DNA of 64,000 nt from positions 52,800 to 116,799 of the forward strand of contig NZ_JAGGPW010000001.1 in the NCBI RefSeq assembly GCF_018613655.1, given 5' to 3'. Below the pieces are notes generated by a model. That model saw nothing but the letters and a program-made list of their open reading frames with translations, searched no databases and had not been told where the DNA came from. This DNA comes from Planococcus sp. ISL-109 (GTDB lineage Bacteria; Bacillota; Bacilli; Bacillales_A; Planococcaceae). A program made the translations under genes and the position numbers. Positions 9,539-18,005 of the stretch are shown one piece after another; within the stretch, counting starts at the first letter, position 1; every line of letters starts with the position of its first letter.

Positions 9539-10744
9539 CTAATTTTTAGTAATTATTTTCATAAAGTATATGAACTTTATTAAGAATTGAAAAATAATTC
9601 CACAAGAAAATGCAATAGCTGCTCCACTTAAGCTGTATTCAGCGACTATAAAAATACCAATAATAGAAATCACAATTATTGTAAGTATCTGTACTATGAG
9701 AAGAAAATTAAAAAGTTTTTTAACATTAAAAATTATATCCATTAGAATAATATAATAAGTAAAGACAGCCCCAATAATAATTATAAAAAAATCAAAATGA
9801 TACTTACTAAACTCCTCATTATAAATAACTAAAAGTATAATATCTCCAAAATAATAAATAATTATTAATAAGAGTAATGAAAAAAATATATATACTATAC
9901 TTATTTTTTTGAAGATATCTCGAATCCAGCTTAAATTATTTATTTTATTGACCATGATAGGTAAAAGAAAGCCACTAATAGAGAACATAATAGTGGTACC
10001 GGCTGAATAAAAAAACATTAAAGATGAGAAATATCCTAACTCTTCAATTCCTGAAAAGAATTCTAAAATTATTCTAGGTATATTAGTATTTAAAGAGGAA
10101 ATCGCTAGAGTTAATCCGAGTGGTAAACCTATGTAACATAACTTTAATGTTTCATAATACTCTTCCTTTTTAAATTTTTTCGCAATTTCTTTAATACAAA
10201 AAAGTTTTTGATTTCTCAGTTCAAAAATTATAAGTAAACTATTGAAAATTAATATGAACAAAAAAACAGTTAATATTTTCGAAGAATCAATAAAGAGATA
10301 TGAAGTGATAACTATTGAACCAATCGATTGAGCAAGCTTAAGTTTACCAATTGCTTCGAATCGCATTTCTTTCTGTCTGAAAGCAAACAAAATCTCTTGA
10401 ATAAATTCGAATCCTTTAATTAGTGCAACTAACACCATTAATTGAAACTCAAAATGACTTATCTCTCTTGGTATCAGAATTATAATAAATAAATTGATGA
10501 ATAAAATAAATGTAATTAATCTATTTATAAGAAATATTTTTTTCTCAGAATTTTCATTTGTTATATATATTGTTTTCAAACCAAAACTAAGTAGCATTAG
10601 AATAGGTCCAGCATAAGCTATAGCAAGTGAATAATAACCAACTTCACTCATGGTAATTGTTTTGGTTAATATAATTATTGTTAACCATTGCGAGAGACCA
10701 AACATCAAATTCCCAAGTAAATATATACTGAATTTTTTTCGCAC
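9539..10744 (-). CDS. Wzx-type oligosaccharide flippase
   Basis: 401 residues with about 12 hydrophobic segments and basic loops, the layout of polysaccharide-transport (MOP superfamily) proteins. It starts with RKKFSIYLLGNLMFGLSQWL, a typical Wzx N-terminus. It should flip undecaprenyl-linked repeat units across the membrane. GTG start with AGGAG 7 bp upstream. Very AT-rich, like the polymerase and acetyltransferase beside it, which marks the trio as a serotype-specific, probably transferred cassette. Confidence 0.8.
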   Translation of the reverse strand: MRKKFSIYLLGNLMFGLSQWLTIIILTKTITMSEVGYYSLAIAYAGPILMLLSFGLKTIYITNENSEKKIFLINRLITFILFINLFIIILIPREISHFEFQLMVLVALIKGFEFIQEILFAFRQKEMRFEAIGKLKLAQSIGSIVITSYLFIDSSKILTVFLFILIFNSLLIIFELRNQKLFCIKEIAKKFKKEEYYETLKLCYIGLPLGLTLAISSLNTNIPRIILEFFSGIEELGYFSSLMFFYSAGTTIMFSISGFLLPIMVNKINNLSWIRDIFKKISIVYIFFSLLLLIIIYYFGDIILLVIYNEEFSKYHFDFFIIIIGAVFTYYIILMDIIFNVKKLFNFLLIVQILTIIVISIIGIFIVAEYSLSGAAIAFSCGIIFQFLIKFIYFMKIITKN

Positions 10745-10777
10745 AACAAACTCCTTTTATTTAATGAGAATTTTTGA

Positions 10778-12613
10778 TTATATATTTATTTTTTCTTTAC
10801 TATCAGTAGAGACGCTTTTTCTATTCGCTACACTTAGTAGTGTTTCTTTCAACTCTTTCTCATTCAGACTTGGTAAGAGATTTAATAACATACTTATTTC
10901 ACCTGAACTAATTGGGGCTGCTTTGCCCACAAATATTTTAGGGAAAATTTGTTTACTTTGAATTTCATCTGTGTTTAAAAGTTCTTCGTACATTTTCTCT
11001 CCTGGTCGAATACCTGAAAAATTGATTTGAATATCTTCTTCAGAATAGCCGGATAAACGGATTAGATTTTTTGCAAGATCCACAATTTTTACCGGTTCAC
11101 CCATATCAAGAACAAACACTTCACCACCACGTGCGAGTGTACCAGCTTGAACTACTAAACGTGATGCTTCTGGAATAGTCATGAAATAGCGTGACATATC
11201 CGGATGTGTCACTGTTATTGGACCGCCTACTGCGATTTGCTTTTTAAATAATGGAATTACTGAACCGCGCGAGCCAAGTACATTTCCGAACCTTACTGCA
11301 ACAAACGTCGTTTCACTGCGTTTCGCAAGATTCTGTACAATCATTTCGGCAAAGCGTTTTGATGCCCCCATCACATTAGGTGGGTTAACCGCTTTATCCG
11401 TCGAAACCATGACAAAGTTTTTAATCCCGCTCATATGAGCTGCTTCTGCCACGTTTTTTGTACCATATATATTATTCTTGACCGCTTCCATAGGATTTCC
11501 TTCCATTAGTGGAACATGTTTATGGGCTGCTGCATGATAAACAACATCTGGTTGGTACTCATTCATAATCGCCATAATTCGATTGCGGTCTTGTATGTCG
11601 GCGATTAACGGAATAACTTCCGTATCGCTTCCGATTGCTTTTCGAATTTCCATATCAATTAAATAAATGGAGTTCTCACCATGCCCTAGCAAAAGCAGTT
11701 GCTTCGGACCAAAACGCGCAATTTGACGACAGATTTCAGATCCGATAGAGCCACCTGCACCAGTCACAAGAATTGTCTTATCTGTCAATTGATCGGCTAT
11801 CTTGTTCATATCAAGCTTTACTTCTTCGCGGCCAAGTAAGTCTTCAATTTTCACGTCTTGAATGTCTGTCACCGAAACTTTCCCGGTCATGATGTCTTCA
11901 ATGAGTGGAATCGTTTGAGTCTTGATGCCGGTATCCATGCAGTTCTTGATTAGTTCCGCAGAATCTTGTTTGTTGAGTGATGGAATTGCGATGATGATTC
12001 GTTCGATATGATTGTCTTCTGCGATTGCAGCGATGTCTTTTGTTCCGCCATCTACTACACGGACATTGTAGATGTCGAGGCCTTGCTTGTTTTTGTCATC
12101 GTCGACAAAGAGGACAGGGAGCAAGTCGTTTTCCGGATTATTGAGCAGCTGCCTTGCCACAAGCGTACCGGCTTTACCAGCTCCGACAATCATCGTGCGC
12201 TCTAGCTCTTTCCCATTATGCTTGAAGCGTTTATCGCGCATCATACGCCAGGAAAGTCTAGAACCACCGATCAGCAGGACATGAAGCATCCACGTAATGG
12301 CAAGCGCACGAAGAAGTATGTCGCCCCGGTAAAAGTATTGAACTAACCCAATAGCCAATATGGAGAGTGATACGGCTTTAACGATAGAAGACAATTCGCC
12401 GATCGAGGCGTATTCCCATACTTTGCGGTACAAGCCGTAATACATGGCGAACGCGTGGTGAGCGATAAAAATCGTCAAGGCGCTCGCGAGGAGGAATTGA
12501 TTTTGGAAGATATCTACATATGGGTAGAGGAGGAAGTAGCCGACGAAGATCGAGAAAAATACGATCAGTGAGTCGACCACTATAAGTAAAGACATTCGGT
12601 TTTTCAGTGACAT
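10778..12613 (-). CDS. Membrane-bound UDP-GlcNAc 4,6-dehydratase (PglF/CapD/EpsC-like)
   Basis: About 611 residues from ATG 12613 (an upstream GTG at 12631 lies ahead of the AGGGTGG ribosome binding site, so ATG is preferred). Four N-terminal membrane segments, a first nucleotide-binding domain (MIVGAGKAGTLVARQLL, about 140-160), then the catalytic SDR domain with TGAGGSIGSEICRQI (about 285-300), SADIQDR-like region, MVSTDKAVNPPNVMGASKR and the active-site KAxxPxxxMGxSKR pattern. Makes the 4-keto-6-deoxy sugar used by the aminotransferase and acetyltransferase at the operon's end. Confidence 0.92.
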   Translation of the reverse strand: MSLKNRMSLLIVVDSLIVFFSIFVGYFLLYPYVDIFQNQFLLASALTIFIAHHAFAMYYGLYRKVWEYASIGELSSIVKAVSLSILAIGLVQYFYRGDILLRALAITWMLHVLLIGGSRLSWRMMRDKRFKHNGKELERTMIVGAGKAGTLVARQLLNNPENDLLPVLFVDDDKNKQGLDIYNVRVVDGGTKDIAAIAEDNHIERIIIAIPSLNKQDSAELIKNCMDTGIKTQTIPLIEDIMTGKVSVTDIQDVKIEDLLGREEVKLDMNKIADQLTDKTILVTGAGGSIGSEICRQIARFGPKQLLLLGHGENSIYLIDMEIRKAIGSDTEVIPLIADIQDRNRIMAIMNEYQPDVVYHAAAHKHVPLMEGNPMEAVKNNIYGTKNVAEAAHMSGIKNFVMVSTDKAVNPPNVMGASKRFAEMIVQNLAKRSETTFVAVRFGNVLGSRGSVIPLFKKQIAVGGPITVTHPDMSRYFMTIPEASRLVVQAGTLARGGEVFVLDMGEPVKIVDLAKNLIRLSGYSEEDIQINFSGIRPGEKMYEELLNTDEIQSKQIFPKIFVGKAAPISSGEISMLLNLLPSLNEKELKETLLSVANRKSVSTDSKEKINI

Positions 12614-12737
12614 ACACTTCCACCCTTTCACGAGGCATTACTATTCACACAAGTGTTGGAAATCTGTTGCTAATTCTAACATTTTTTTTCCAGTAAAGAT
12701 AGGGTAAAATGTAAAATTAATACTAAACTATTAGTAT

Positions 12738-13505
12738 TCAAGCAAATATATTCCACCACTTACTTTTCTCTATGTCTTGTGGCTCAAGAACATACAAGTC
12801 TTGGTCCAGGATAATCCGGTCATTGTTCTCCAGTAAAATGTCAATCATCCGGTGGCGGTTCTTCTTCTCTAGCACGTCAAGTCCCGCATTAAAATGGAAT
12901 GGCCGCACGTCCGCGCTGTGCACATCCGAACCGTATACGTGGATCATATTCGCATCAATCAGCTGAAGCGCCGTCTTCTGGATGCTTTTGCCGAAGCTGC
13001 CGGCAACCGACCCAGCCGTCACTTGCGCCATCGCACCATGGATCAACAGTTTCTTCAGGCGCTCCGGCTTTTGGATAATGCCTTGATTGCGCTCGGCGTG
13101 TGCGATGATTGGGATATATCCCGCTGTAATCATTTGCTGGATGACTGGCACCGTATAAGCTGGAATCCCAGAAGAAGGCAATTCCAGTAACACATAGCGC
13201 GATTCCGCTAAGGTCAAGGCTTCACCAGTTGCAAGGCGCTCCGGCAGTTTATCCGACAAGCGGCATTCCTGCCCGCTATAGATTTCTAAAGGCAGCTGTG
13301 TTTCTTGTATATAGTCTTTTACCATTTTCAATTGCATGCGAAGAGCCGCAACGTCCGTCCGGAAATTCGGATGATGTCCGTGCGGTGTTGCGATGATGCC
13401 TGTCAATTGTTCGTTTACTGCCATATCCAGCAAACGCTTGGTGTGTTCCATTGTTTCTGCGCCGTCATCCAGCCCGGGCAAAATATGTGAATGCGTGTCG
13501 ATCAT
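12738..13505 (-). CDS. PHP-family tyrosine-protein phosphatase (CpsB/YwqE type)
   Basis: 255 residues. Begins MIDTHSHILPGLDDGAE, the metal-binding first motif of the PHP fold, with TPHGHHPNF, GQECRLSDKLPE, IAHAERNQ and GSDVHSADVRPF supplying the other metal ligands. It removes phosphate from the tyrosine-rich tail of the CpsD-type kinase encoded just upstream, thereby controlling polymer assembly. AGGAGG lies 9 bp before ATG. It is separated from the kinase gene by a 187-bp gap with a terminator, unlike the tight spacing elsewhere in the operon. Confidence 0.93.
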   Translation of the reverse strand: MIDTHSHILPGLDDGAETMEHTKRLLDMAVNEQLTGIIATPHGHHPNFRTDVAALRMQLKMVKDYIQETQLPLEIYSGQECRLSDKLPERLATGEALTLAESRYVLLELPSSGIPAYTVPVIQQMITAGYIPIIAHAERNQGIIQKPERLKKLLIHGAMAQVTAGSVAGSFGKSIQKTALQLIDANMIHVYGSDVHSADVRPFHFNAGLDVLEKKNRHRMIDILLENNDRIILDQDLYVLEPQDIEKSKWWNIFA

Positions 13506-13673
13506 AGTCGTTTCCCTCCTGTTGCTCAGCGAGTGCTTCTCAATTTCCAGCCTTAAATTCTCTTATTAGGAGTTCTCTATGTAGCGGACTTTTGCGTCCG
13601 TCCTATTGCCAAATATGGTTAGTTTAAAATCTGTTTATTGAAAATATTGGGTATAGCGTTTAAAAGAAAAAGC
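13506..13673 (-). promoter_or_regulatory. Candidate structured leader between kinase and phosphatase genes
   Basis: The gap holds, in minus-strand order, an intrinsic terminator (13674-13694), a T-rich stretch, then a hairpin at 13585-13600 (stem CGGAC/GTCCG, hexaloop GCAAAA) and a purine-rich run up to the ribosome binding site. In B. subtilis the EAR antitermination RNA lies in the equivalent place, between epsB and epsC. I do not recognise the EAR consensus here, so a comparable role is only inference from position. Confidence 0.35.
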
Positions 13674-13695
13674 AAAAGGGCATTGCGCCCTTTTA
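13661..13695 (-). terminator. Intra-operon terminator after the kinase gene
   Basis: AAAAGGGC (13674-13681) pairs with GCCCTTTT (13687-13694) with a 5-nt loop. The minus-strand RNA continues into a T-rich run (GCTTTTTCTTTT). The hairpin overlaps the kinase stop codon. It would limit read-through from the regulatory genes into the rest of the operon. Confidence 0.8.
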
Positions 13696-14397
13696 CTCAG
13701 CGGCATTGCCGTAGTATTGGTAATAATAGCTGTCTTTCGGCAATTCAAAATTATTCAAGACGGCGCCGATCAGCTTGCTATTGGACGCTTCGATCGCTTC
13801 TTTCGCTTTAGCGGCCATTTCTTTTTCGGTGCTGCCGGAGTTGACGACCAAAATCGCGCCGTCGCATTTATTGGCCAACACTTGACCGTCTGTCACTGAA
13901 AGCACAGGTGGAGCATCAAAAATAATGACATCATAACGCTTTTTCAAGTCAGCAATAAGCATGGTCATTGCGTTGGATGCGAGCAGTTCTGCCGGATTCG
14001 GCGGAATCGGGCCGCACGTCATCAAATCAAGTCGCTCGATGGTTGTCGAGCGAATCGCGTCTTCTACAGATGCTTGACGCGTCAACACATTGGAAAGACC
14101 GATCGTGTTCGGCATATGGAATGTATAATGGGTTGTCGGCTTGCGCATATCACCGTCTACAAGTAACACGTTTTTTCCTTCTTGTGCAAAAACGGTCGCC
14201 AAGTTGGCAGACGTTGTCGACTTGCCTTCACCAGGTGCTGCAGACGTGACGACGATCGAACGCAAGTCGACATCCGGAGATGCAAAGTTGACATTCGTCC
14301 GCAATGTCCGGAATTGTTCTGACACAAAAGAACGCGGGGTCGTATGGGCGATGACTTTACGCGCGGTTGTTTGCAGTTGCTGCTTCTTCTTGGCCAT
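13693..14397 (-). CDS. CpsD/CapB-type BY-kinase (bacterial tyrosine autokinase)
   Basis: 234 residues. Walker A in SAAPGEGKSTTSANLA (about 51-66), Walker A' LLVDGDMRKPT (about 77-87) and Walker B VIIFDAPPVL (about 157-166), and a tyrosine cluster DSYYYQYYG at the C-terminus, the autophosphorylation site. It is cytoplasmic and activated by the membrane modulator encoded upstream, whose gene overlaps this one by 41 bp. Start ATG is preceded by GGCGGGGG. Confidence 0.93.
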   Translation of the reverse strand: MAKKKQQLQTTARKVIAHTTPRSFVSEQFRTLRTNVNFASPDVDLRSIVVTSAAPGEGKSTTSANLATVFAQEGKNVLLVDGDMRKPTTHYTFHMPNTIGLSNVLTRQASVEDAIRSTTIERLDLMTCGPIPPNPAELLASNAMTMLIADLKKRYDVIIFDAPPVLSVTDGQVLANKCDGAILVVNSGSTEKEMAAKAKEAIEASNSKLIGAVLNNFELPKDSYYYQYYGNAAE

Positions 14398-15124
14398 TCA
14401 AATCCCCCGCCTTTCTTCTATTGCTTGTCGTTGCTTCGAGTTTCGCTTCTTCTTTGATCGGTGAAATGACGCCGAGTAGCGGCACGCCGAGAATGTCTTC
14501 GATATCTTGCTCTGTTTTCATCGACGTATCGAGGTATTCACGCAAAAATGCGATTCCGACACCGATCATCAAGCCGACAACTGCTGCGATGGCCATATTG
14601 AGAACCGGGTTTGGTTCTACTGGGCTTGGGTTTTCTTTTAATACGGCTGGCGACAAGATCGAGACGTTGTCGACGTTCATCAATTCTTGAATATCGCTTT
14701 CAAATACTTCTGCCGTCATATTGGCGATGGCGACTGCTTGCGCTGGGTCTTCATCGCGCACAGTGACGTTGACGACTTGGGAGTTTTCTGCTGTGTTGAC
14801 GGTAACTTTCGAGTTTAATGCATCAGAGCTGATCCCTAGATTTAATTGTTCAATAACTTGGTCGAGGATAGCCGGGCTTTTGATGATGACCGAGTACGTA
14901 TTGATGAGCTGCAAGTCGGTCTGGATGTTTTGGTTGGTCATCTGCGCTGCTTCACTTTGCTCTTGGTTCACAAGAATTTGCGTTGAGTTTTCATAGATCG
15001 GCGTCAAAAACATGAACGATACCGCTCCGGCAACGGTGATGGCCAGGATGGTCGTCAGTGCAATGATTGCAATGTTTTTCTTTAAGGTTTTGAATAAATC
15101 CTGTAAGCTGATAGTCTCTTCCAT
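14357..15124 (-). CDS. Wzz/CapA-type chain-length regulator and kinase modulator
   Basis: 255 residues with two membrane segments, IAIIALTTILAITVAGAVSF (about 15-35) and MAIAAVVGLMIGVGIAFL (about 180-200), flanking an extracellular Wzz domain (VNQEQSEAAQMTNQNIQTDL, PAILDQVIEQLNL). The cytoplasmic tail activates the downstream BY-kinase. First gene of the operon; AAGGAG lies 13 bp before the ATG. The long overlap with the kinase gene suggests coupled translation. Confidence 0.92.
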   Translation of the reverse strand: MEETISLQDLFKTLKKNIAIIALTTILAITVAGAVSFMFLTPIYENSTQILVNQEQSEAAQMTNQNIQTDLQLINTYSVIIKSPAILDQVIEQLNLGISSDALNSKVTVNTAENSQVVNVTVRDEDPAQAVAIANMTAEVFESDIQELMNVDNVSILSPAVLKENPSPVEPNPVLNMAIAAVVGLMIGVGIAFLREYLDTSMKTEQDIEDILGVPLLGVISPIKEEAKLEATTSNRRKAGDLNGQEEAATANNRA

Positions 15125-15300
15125 GTAGTAAATGGCTCCTTTTATTTCATATTATTAAGTGACAAATTTAAACAACATAAGAAAGTATATCACAGGAATG
15201 TACCATTTGGACTTCCAATTTTAAAAAGTTATATAGGAACAAGGAAGGATTTATGCTATCTTTAATTTATATAAATGGCTTTATTTGAAAGGAGTAAAAA
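15125..15300. promoter_or_regulatory. Divergent promoter region, polysaccharide operon versus SGNH/LCP pair
   Basis: AT-rich gap between divergently transcribed units. On the minus strand a TATACT -10 (plus 15188-15193 region) lies 17 bp from a poor -35; the small palindrome TTGGA-AG-TCCAA sits at that -35 position, a possible operator. On the plus strand an AT-rich -10-like run precedes the SGNH gene. Assignments are tentative. Confidence 0.35.
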
Positions 15301-16095
15301 ATGAACTTGTATAAATTTGGAGGCGCTATCGCTGTCCTCGTCTGCCTTGTAACTCTTGTCTTTTCTTACTTATCCTGGCAGGACAAACTGCAACAAGCTG
15401 CCGGAACAAACGCCGAGGCAAGTGGCGCAACCGAAAGCACTGAAAGTGAAACCGAAACCACACAAACAGAGCCGGATAGTGACGAGCTCGTGAACAATCC
15501 CGAACTGTTCGAAAACATGGATGAGCGTGTGCGGGATTTGTTTCTAAGCACAAACACGGAAGGCGAAACGCTGCAACTGCTCATTGCGGGGTCAGAGGCG
15601 CTCGAGTCCGGTGAACCCGGCTACGCCAAGCTTTTAACTGAGGCGCTTGAAGAAGCATACGGCGACTCGATTGAAGTCACCATCGAATCCGCCACCGGCA
15701 CATCCGACTCGCTTCAAAGGATCGACTTGAGCGCCGGTTACGATTTGGTGCTGCTCGAGCCGATGACACTGATGAACAACGACCATATCTCCATTGAAGA
15801 CGAACGCGAAGACGTCCGCGACTTCCTTGCTCGACTTCAAGAAGTGAACGCAGATAGTCTAGTCGTTCTTCATCCGCCGCAGCCGATCTACGGCGCCGGC
15901 CATTACCTGGCACAAGTACAAGCACTCGGTGAATTTGCCAAGCTTTACAGTTTCCCGTACATCAATCACTGGAGCGCATGGCCCGCAACTGACGATCTGG
16001 CACTGAAGGAACATTTGACCAAAGACGCCGTCCCTAATAACGCGGGCGCAAAAGCATGGGCATCCGAACTTATCAATTACTTTATCGCGAACTAA
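15301..16095 (+). CDS. Membrane-anchored SGNH/GDSL-like protein
   Basis: 264 residues. N-terminal anchor FGGAIAVLVCLVTLVFSYLS, then an acidic Ser/Thr/Glu-rich linker (about 38-65), then an SGNH-like domain: LLIAGSEALESGEPGYAKLL resembles block I (GDS) but with Gly before Ser in place of Asp, and KDAVPNNAGAKAWASEL resembles block V, where the classical catalytic His is replaced. Related proteins near capsule genes are thought to deacylate or acylate polymers, but catalysis here is uncertain. Forms a two-gene unit with the LCP gene 12 bp downstream, divergent from the polysaccharide operon. Confidence 0.7.
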   Translation: MNLYKFGGAIAVLVCLVTLVFSYLSWQDKLQQAAGTNAEASGATESTESETETTQTEPDSDELVNNPELFENMDERVRDLFLSTNTEGETLQLLIAGSEALESGEPGYAKLLTEALEEAYGDSIEVTIESATGTSDSLQRIDLSAGYDLVLLEPMTLMNNDHISIEDEREDVRDFLARLQEVNADSLVVLHPPQPIYGAGHYLAQVQALGEFAKLYSFPYINHWSAWPATDDLALKEHLTKDAVPNNAGAKAWASELINYFIAN

Positions 16096-16107
16096 TGGAG
16101 GGACAAT

Positions 16108-17028
16108 ATGAAAAAGAAACGTAAATGGCCCAAGTACTTATTGATCGCATTTCTGCTGCTAGTCATCGCGGGAGGTGTCTATATTTATAGCGTCTACTCG
16201 GACTTTACCGAAGCCATCGATACGATGCACTCACCGGTGGAACGCGAAAGCCCTTCCGTAGAACGGACTGAAGTCGTGAAATTCGAAGACCAAGATCCGT
16301 TCTCGGTCTTGCTGCTCGGCGTCGATGAGCGCGAAGACGACCGCGGCCGCTCGGACACGATGGTCGTCATGACCGTCAACCCGGAACTCAACTCATCCAA
16401 AATGGTATCCATCCCACGTGATACGTATACCGAAATCGTCGGCCGCGGCAAGATGGACAAAATCAACCACGCCTATGCATTCGGCGGCATTGAAATGTCC
16501 ATGGACACGACAGAAAACTTGCTCGACATTCCGATCGACTATGTCGTTCAAGTGAATATGGAAGGCTTTGAAGACATCGTCGACGCAGTAGACGGCGTCG
16601 AAGTCAATAACTCGATGGCGTTCGACGGATTCGCGGCTGGCGATATCCAATTGAACGGTGAGGAAGCACTCGACTTTGTCCGCATGCGTTACGAAGATCC
16701 GCGCGGTGACTTCGGCCGCCAAGACCGCCAAAAACAAGTCATCCAAGGCGTCATGAAAAAAGGCGCTTCCATCAACAGCCTATGGAACTACAAAGACATC
16801 TTTGACGCACTCGGCCAAAACGTCCGCACGAACATGACCTTCGACGAAATGGTCGAAGTGCAGCGCAACTACCAAGACGCCGTCACCAACGTCGAGCAAA
16901 TGATCGTCGAAGACGGTACCGGCGAAACCATCAATGGCATCTGGTACTATATGATGAACGACGCCGAACTCGCTGAAATCACTTCAACATTGAAAGAACA
17001 TCTAGAGCTAGAAGAAACACAGCAATAA
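16108..17028 (+). CDS. LytR-CpsA-Psr (LCP) family cell-wall polymer ligase
   Basis: 306 residues. One N-terminal membrane segment (YLLIAFLLLVIAGGVYIYSV), then the LCP catalytic domain: LLLGVDEREDDRGRSDTMVV, SIPRDTYTEI with the conserved Arg/Asp, KMDKINHAYAFGG, and DFVRMRYEDPRGDFGRQDRQ with the conserved arginines that bind the polyprenyl pyrophosphate. LCP enzymes attach teichoic acids or capsule from undecaprenyl pyrophosphate to peptidoglycan outside the membrane. Next to the polysaccharide operon, it likely anchors that polymer. GGAGGG ribosome binding site; ends at the terminator 17031-17077. Confidence 0.93.
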   Translation: MKKKRKWPKYLLIAFLLLVIAGGVYIYSVYSDFTEAIDTMHSPVERESPSVERTEVVKFEDQDPFSVLLLGVDEREDDRGRSDTMVVMTVNPELNSSKMVSIPRDTYTEIVGRGKMDKINHAYAFGGIEMSMDTTENLLDIPIDYVVQVNMEGFEDIVDAVDGVEVNNSMAFDGFAAGDIQLNGEEALDFVRMRYEDPRGDFGRQDRQKQVIQGVMKKGASINSLWNYKDIFDALGQNVRTNMTFDEMVEVQRNYQDAVTNVEQMIVEDGTGETINGIWYYMMNDAELAEITSTLKEHLELEETQQ

Positions 17029-17030
17029 CA

Positions 17031-17077
17031 AAACAGCTGCACCAAAGCCTCTTAAAGGCTGGTGCAGCTGTTTTTTT
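17031..17077 (+). terminator. Terminator of SGNH-LCP unit
   Basis: AACAGCTGCACC pairs with GGTGCAGCTGTT, with an inner AAAGCCT/AGGCT stem, followed by seven T's. It begins right after the LCP stop codon. Confidence 0.92.
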
Positions 17078-17121
17078 GTGTGATGAATATTGCATTATCT
17101 TGATCGACTACTCAAAGATCT

Positions 17122-17243
17122 GCAGCGGCCGCTTAGGGTTGAGTTCTCACCATGAGCCAAGAAGAACACTTGTCTCATGGCTTCGCTTCACCCGTGGCAC
17201 GGAACTGCTTTTATATTTCATTGGAAAAAGATGGTGAGATGTG
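17122..17243. repeat. Family A palindromic repeat, copy 1
   Basis: Main hairpin 17150-17180: CCATGAG-c-CAAG loop CTTG-t-CTCATGG, flanked by an outer imperfect stem (GCCGCTTAGGGTTGAG against CTTCACCCGTGGCACGG). A second stem ATTTCA/..GAGAT follows at about 17215-17242. Confidence 0.8.
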
Positions 17244-17420
17244 ATGGGTTCTATAGTTTTCGCATGGCTGTATCCATGCTTATTTAGTCGGCTGACTCGT
17301 CAAAGCAGCTATCTACCCATACAGAATGGATACACCATACAACGATATTATTATGATGGTGATATTTAGAGATTGAGAGCTAGCCGGTAGTTATTCTTTC
17401 GAGAGCTAGCTGTTGGTGTA

Positions 17421-17545
17421 GCCGCAGTCGCCGCTTAGGGTTGAGCTTTCGCAATAAGCCAGGAAAACCACCTGTCTTATTGCTTCGCTTCACCCGTGGC
17501 GCGGAACTGCTTTTATATTTCGTTGGAACCAGATAGTGAGATGTG
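17421..17545. repeat. Family A palindromic repeat, copy 2
   Basis: Main hairpin 17451-17483: GCAATAAG-c-CAGG loop CCTG-t-CTTATTGC. Relative to copy 1 both sides of the stem are changed together. Confidence 0.8.
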
Positions 17546-17722
17546 TTGGGTTCTATAGTTTTCGCATGACTGTATCCATGCTTATTTAGTCGGCTGACTT
17601 ATCAGAGCAGCTATCTACCCATACAGAATGGATACACCATACAACGATATTATTATGATGGTGATATTTAGAGATTGAGAGCTAGCCGGTAGTTATTCTG
17701 CCGGGAGCTAGTTGTTTGTATA

Positions 17723-17848
17723 GCCGCAGCCGCCGCTTAGGGTTGAGCTTTCGCAATAAGCCAGGAAAACCACCTGTCTTATTGCTTCGCTTCACCCGTG
17801 GCGCGGAACTGCTTTTACATTTCGTTGGAACCAGATAGTGAGATGTGA
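17723..17848. repeat. Family A palindromic repeat, copy 3
   Basis: Main hairpin 17753-17785, same stem as copy 2; second stem ACATTTC/GAGATGT at about 17817-17847. Confidence 0.8.
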
Positions 17849-18005
17849 CAAGTTCTATTTATACCGTCAGCTTGGAAAGTTAGCTGAGCTAGTTGCTGAA
17901 ATTACAGGACTTAAATAGAGACAGCTACACCAACCTAATAGGCTGATGTGGTTGTTTTTTCACATTGAGTGATTTATTCTCCTGTTTTCAACTACCCGTA
18001 GATTC

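Larger units (their letters stand above)
17119..17860. repeat. Tandem array of a 302-bp unit carrying three family A repeats
   Basis: Two full units (17119-17420 and 17421-17722) and a partial third show about 90 percent identity by eye; the anchor GCTTAGGG recurs at 17131, 17433 and 17735, exactly 302 bp apart. Each unit holds one family A two-hairpin element plus a spacer with its own small stem (GCATG...CATGC) and an AGCTAGC palindrome. No open frame with a ribosome binding site runs through it. Confidence 0.85.

Noticed and set aside
13506..13673. Cyclic-di-GMP riboswitch, suggested by GGACGCAAAAG
   Set aside because: The further conserved GEMM blocks (GGCCTAA, the second stem and receptor) are not present.
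17119..17860. CRISPR array
   Set aside because: Repeat unit is 302 bp with conserved spacers, and no cas genes are present.
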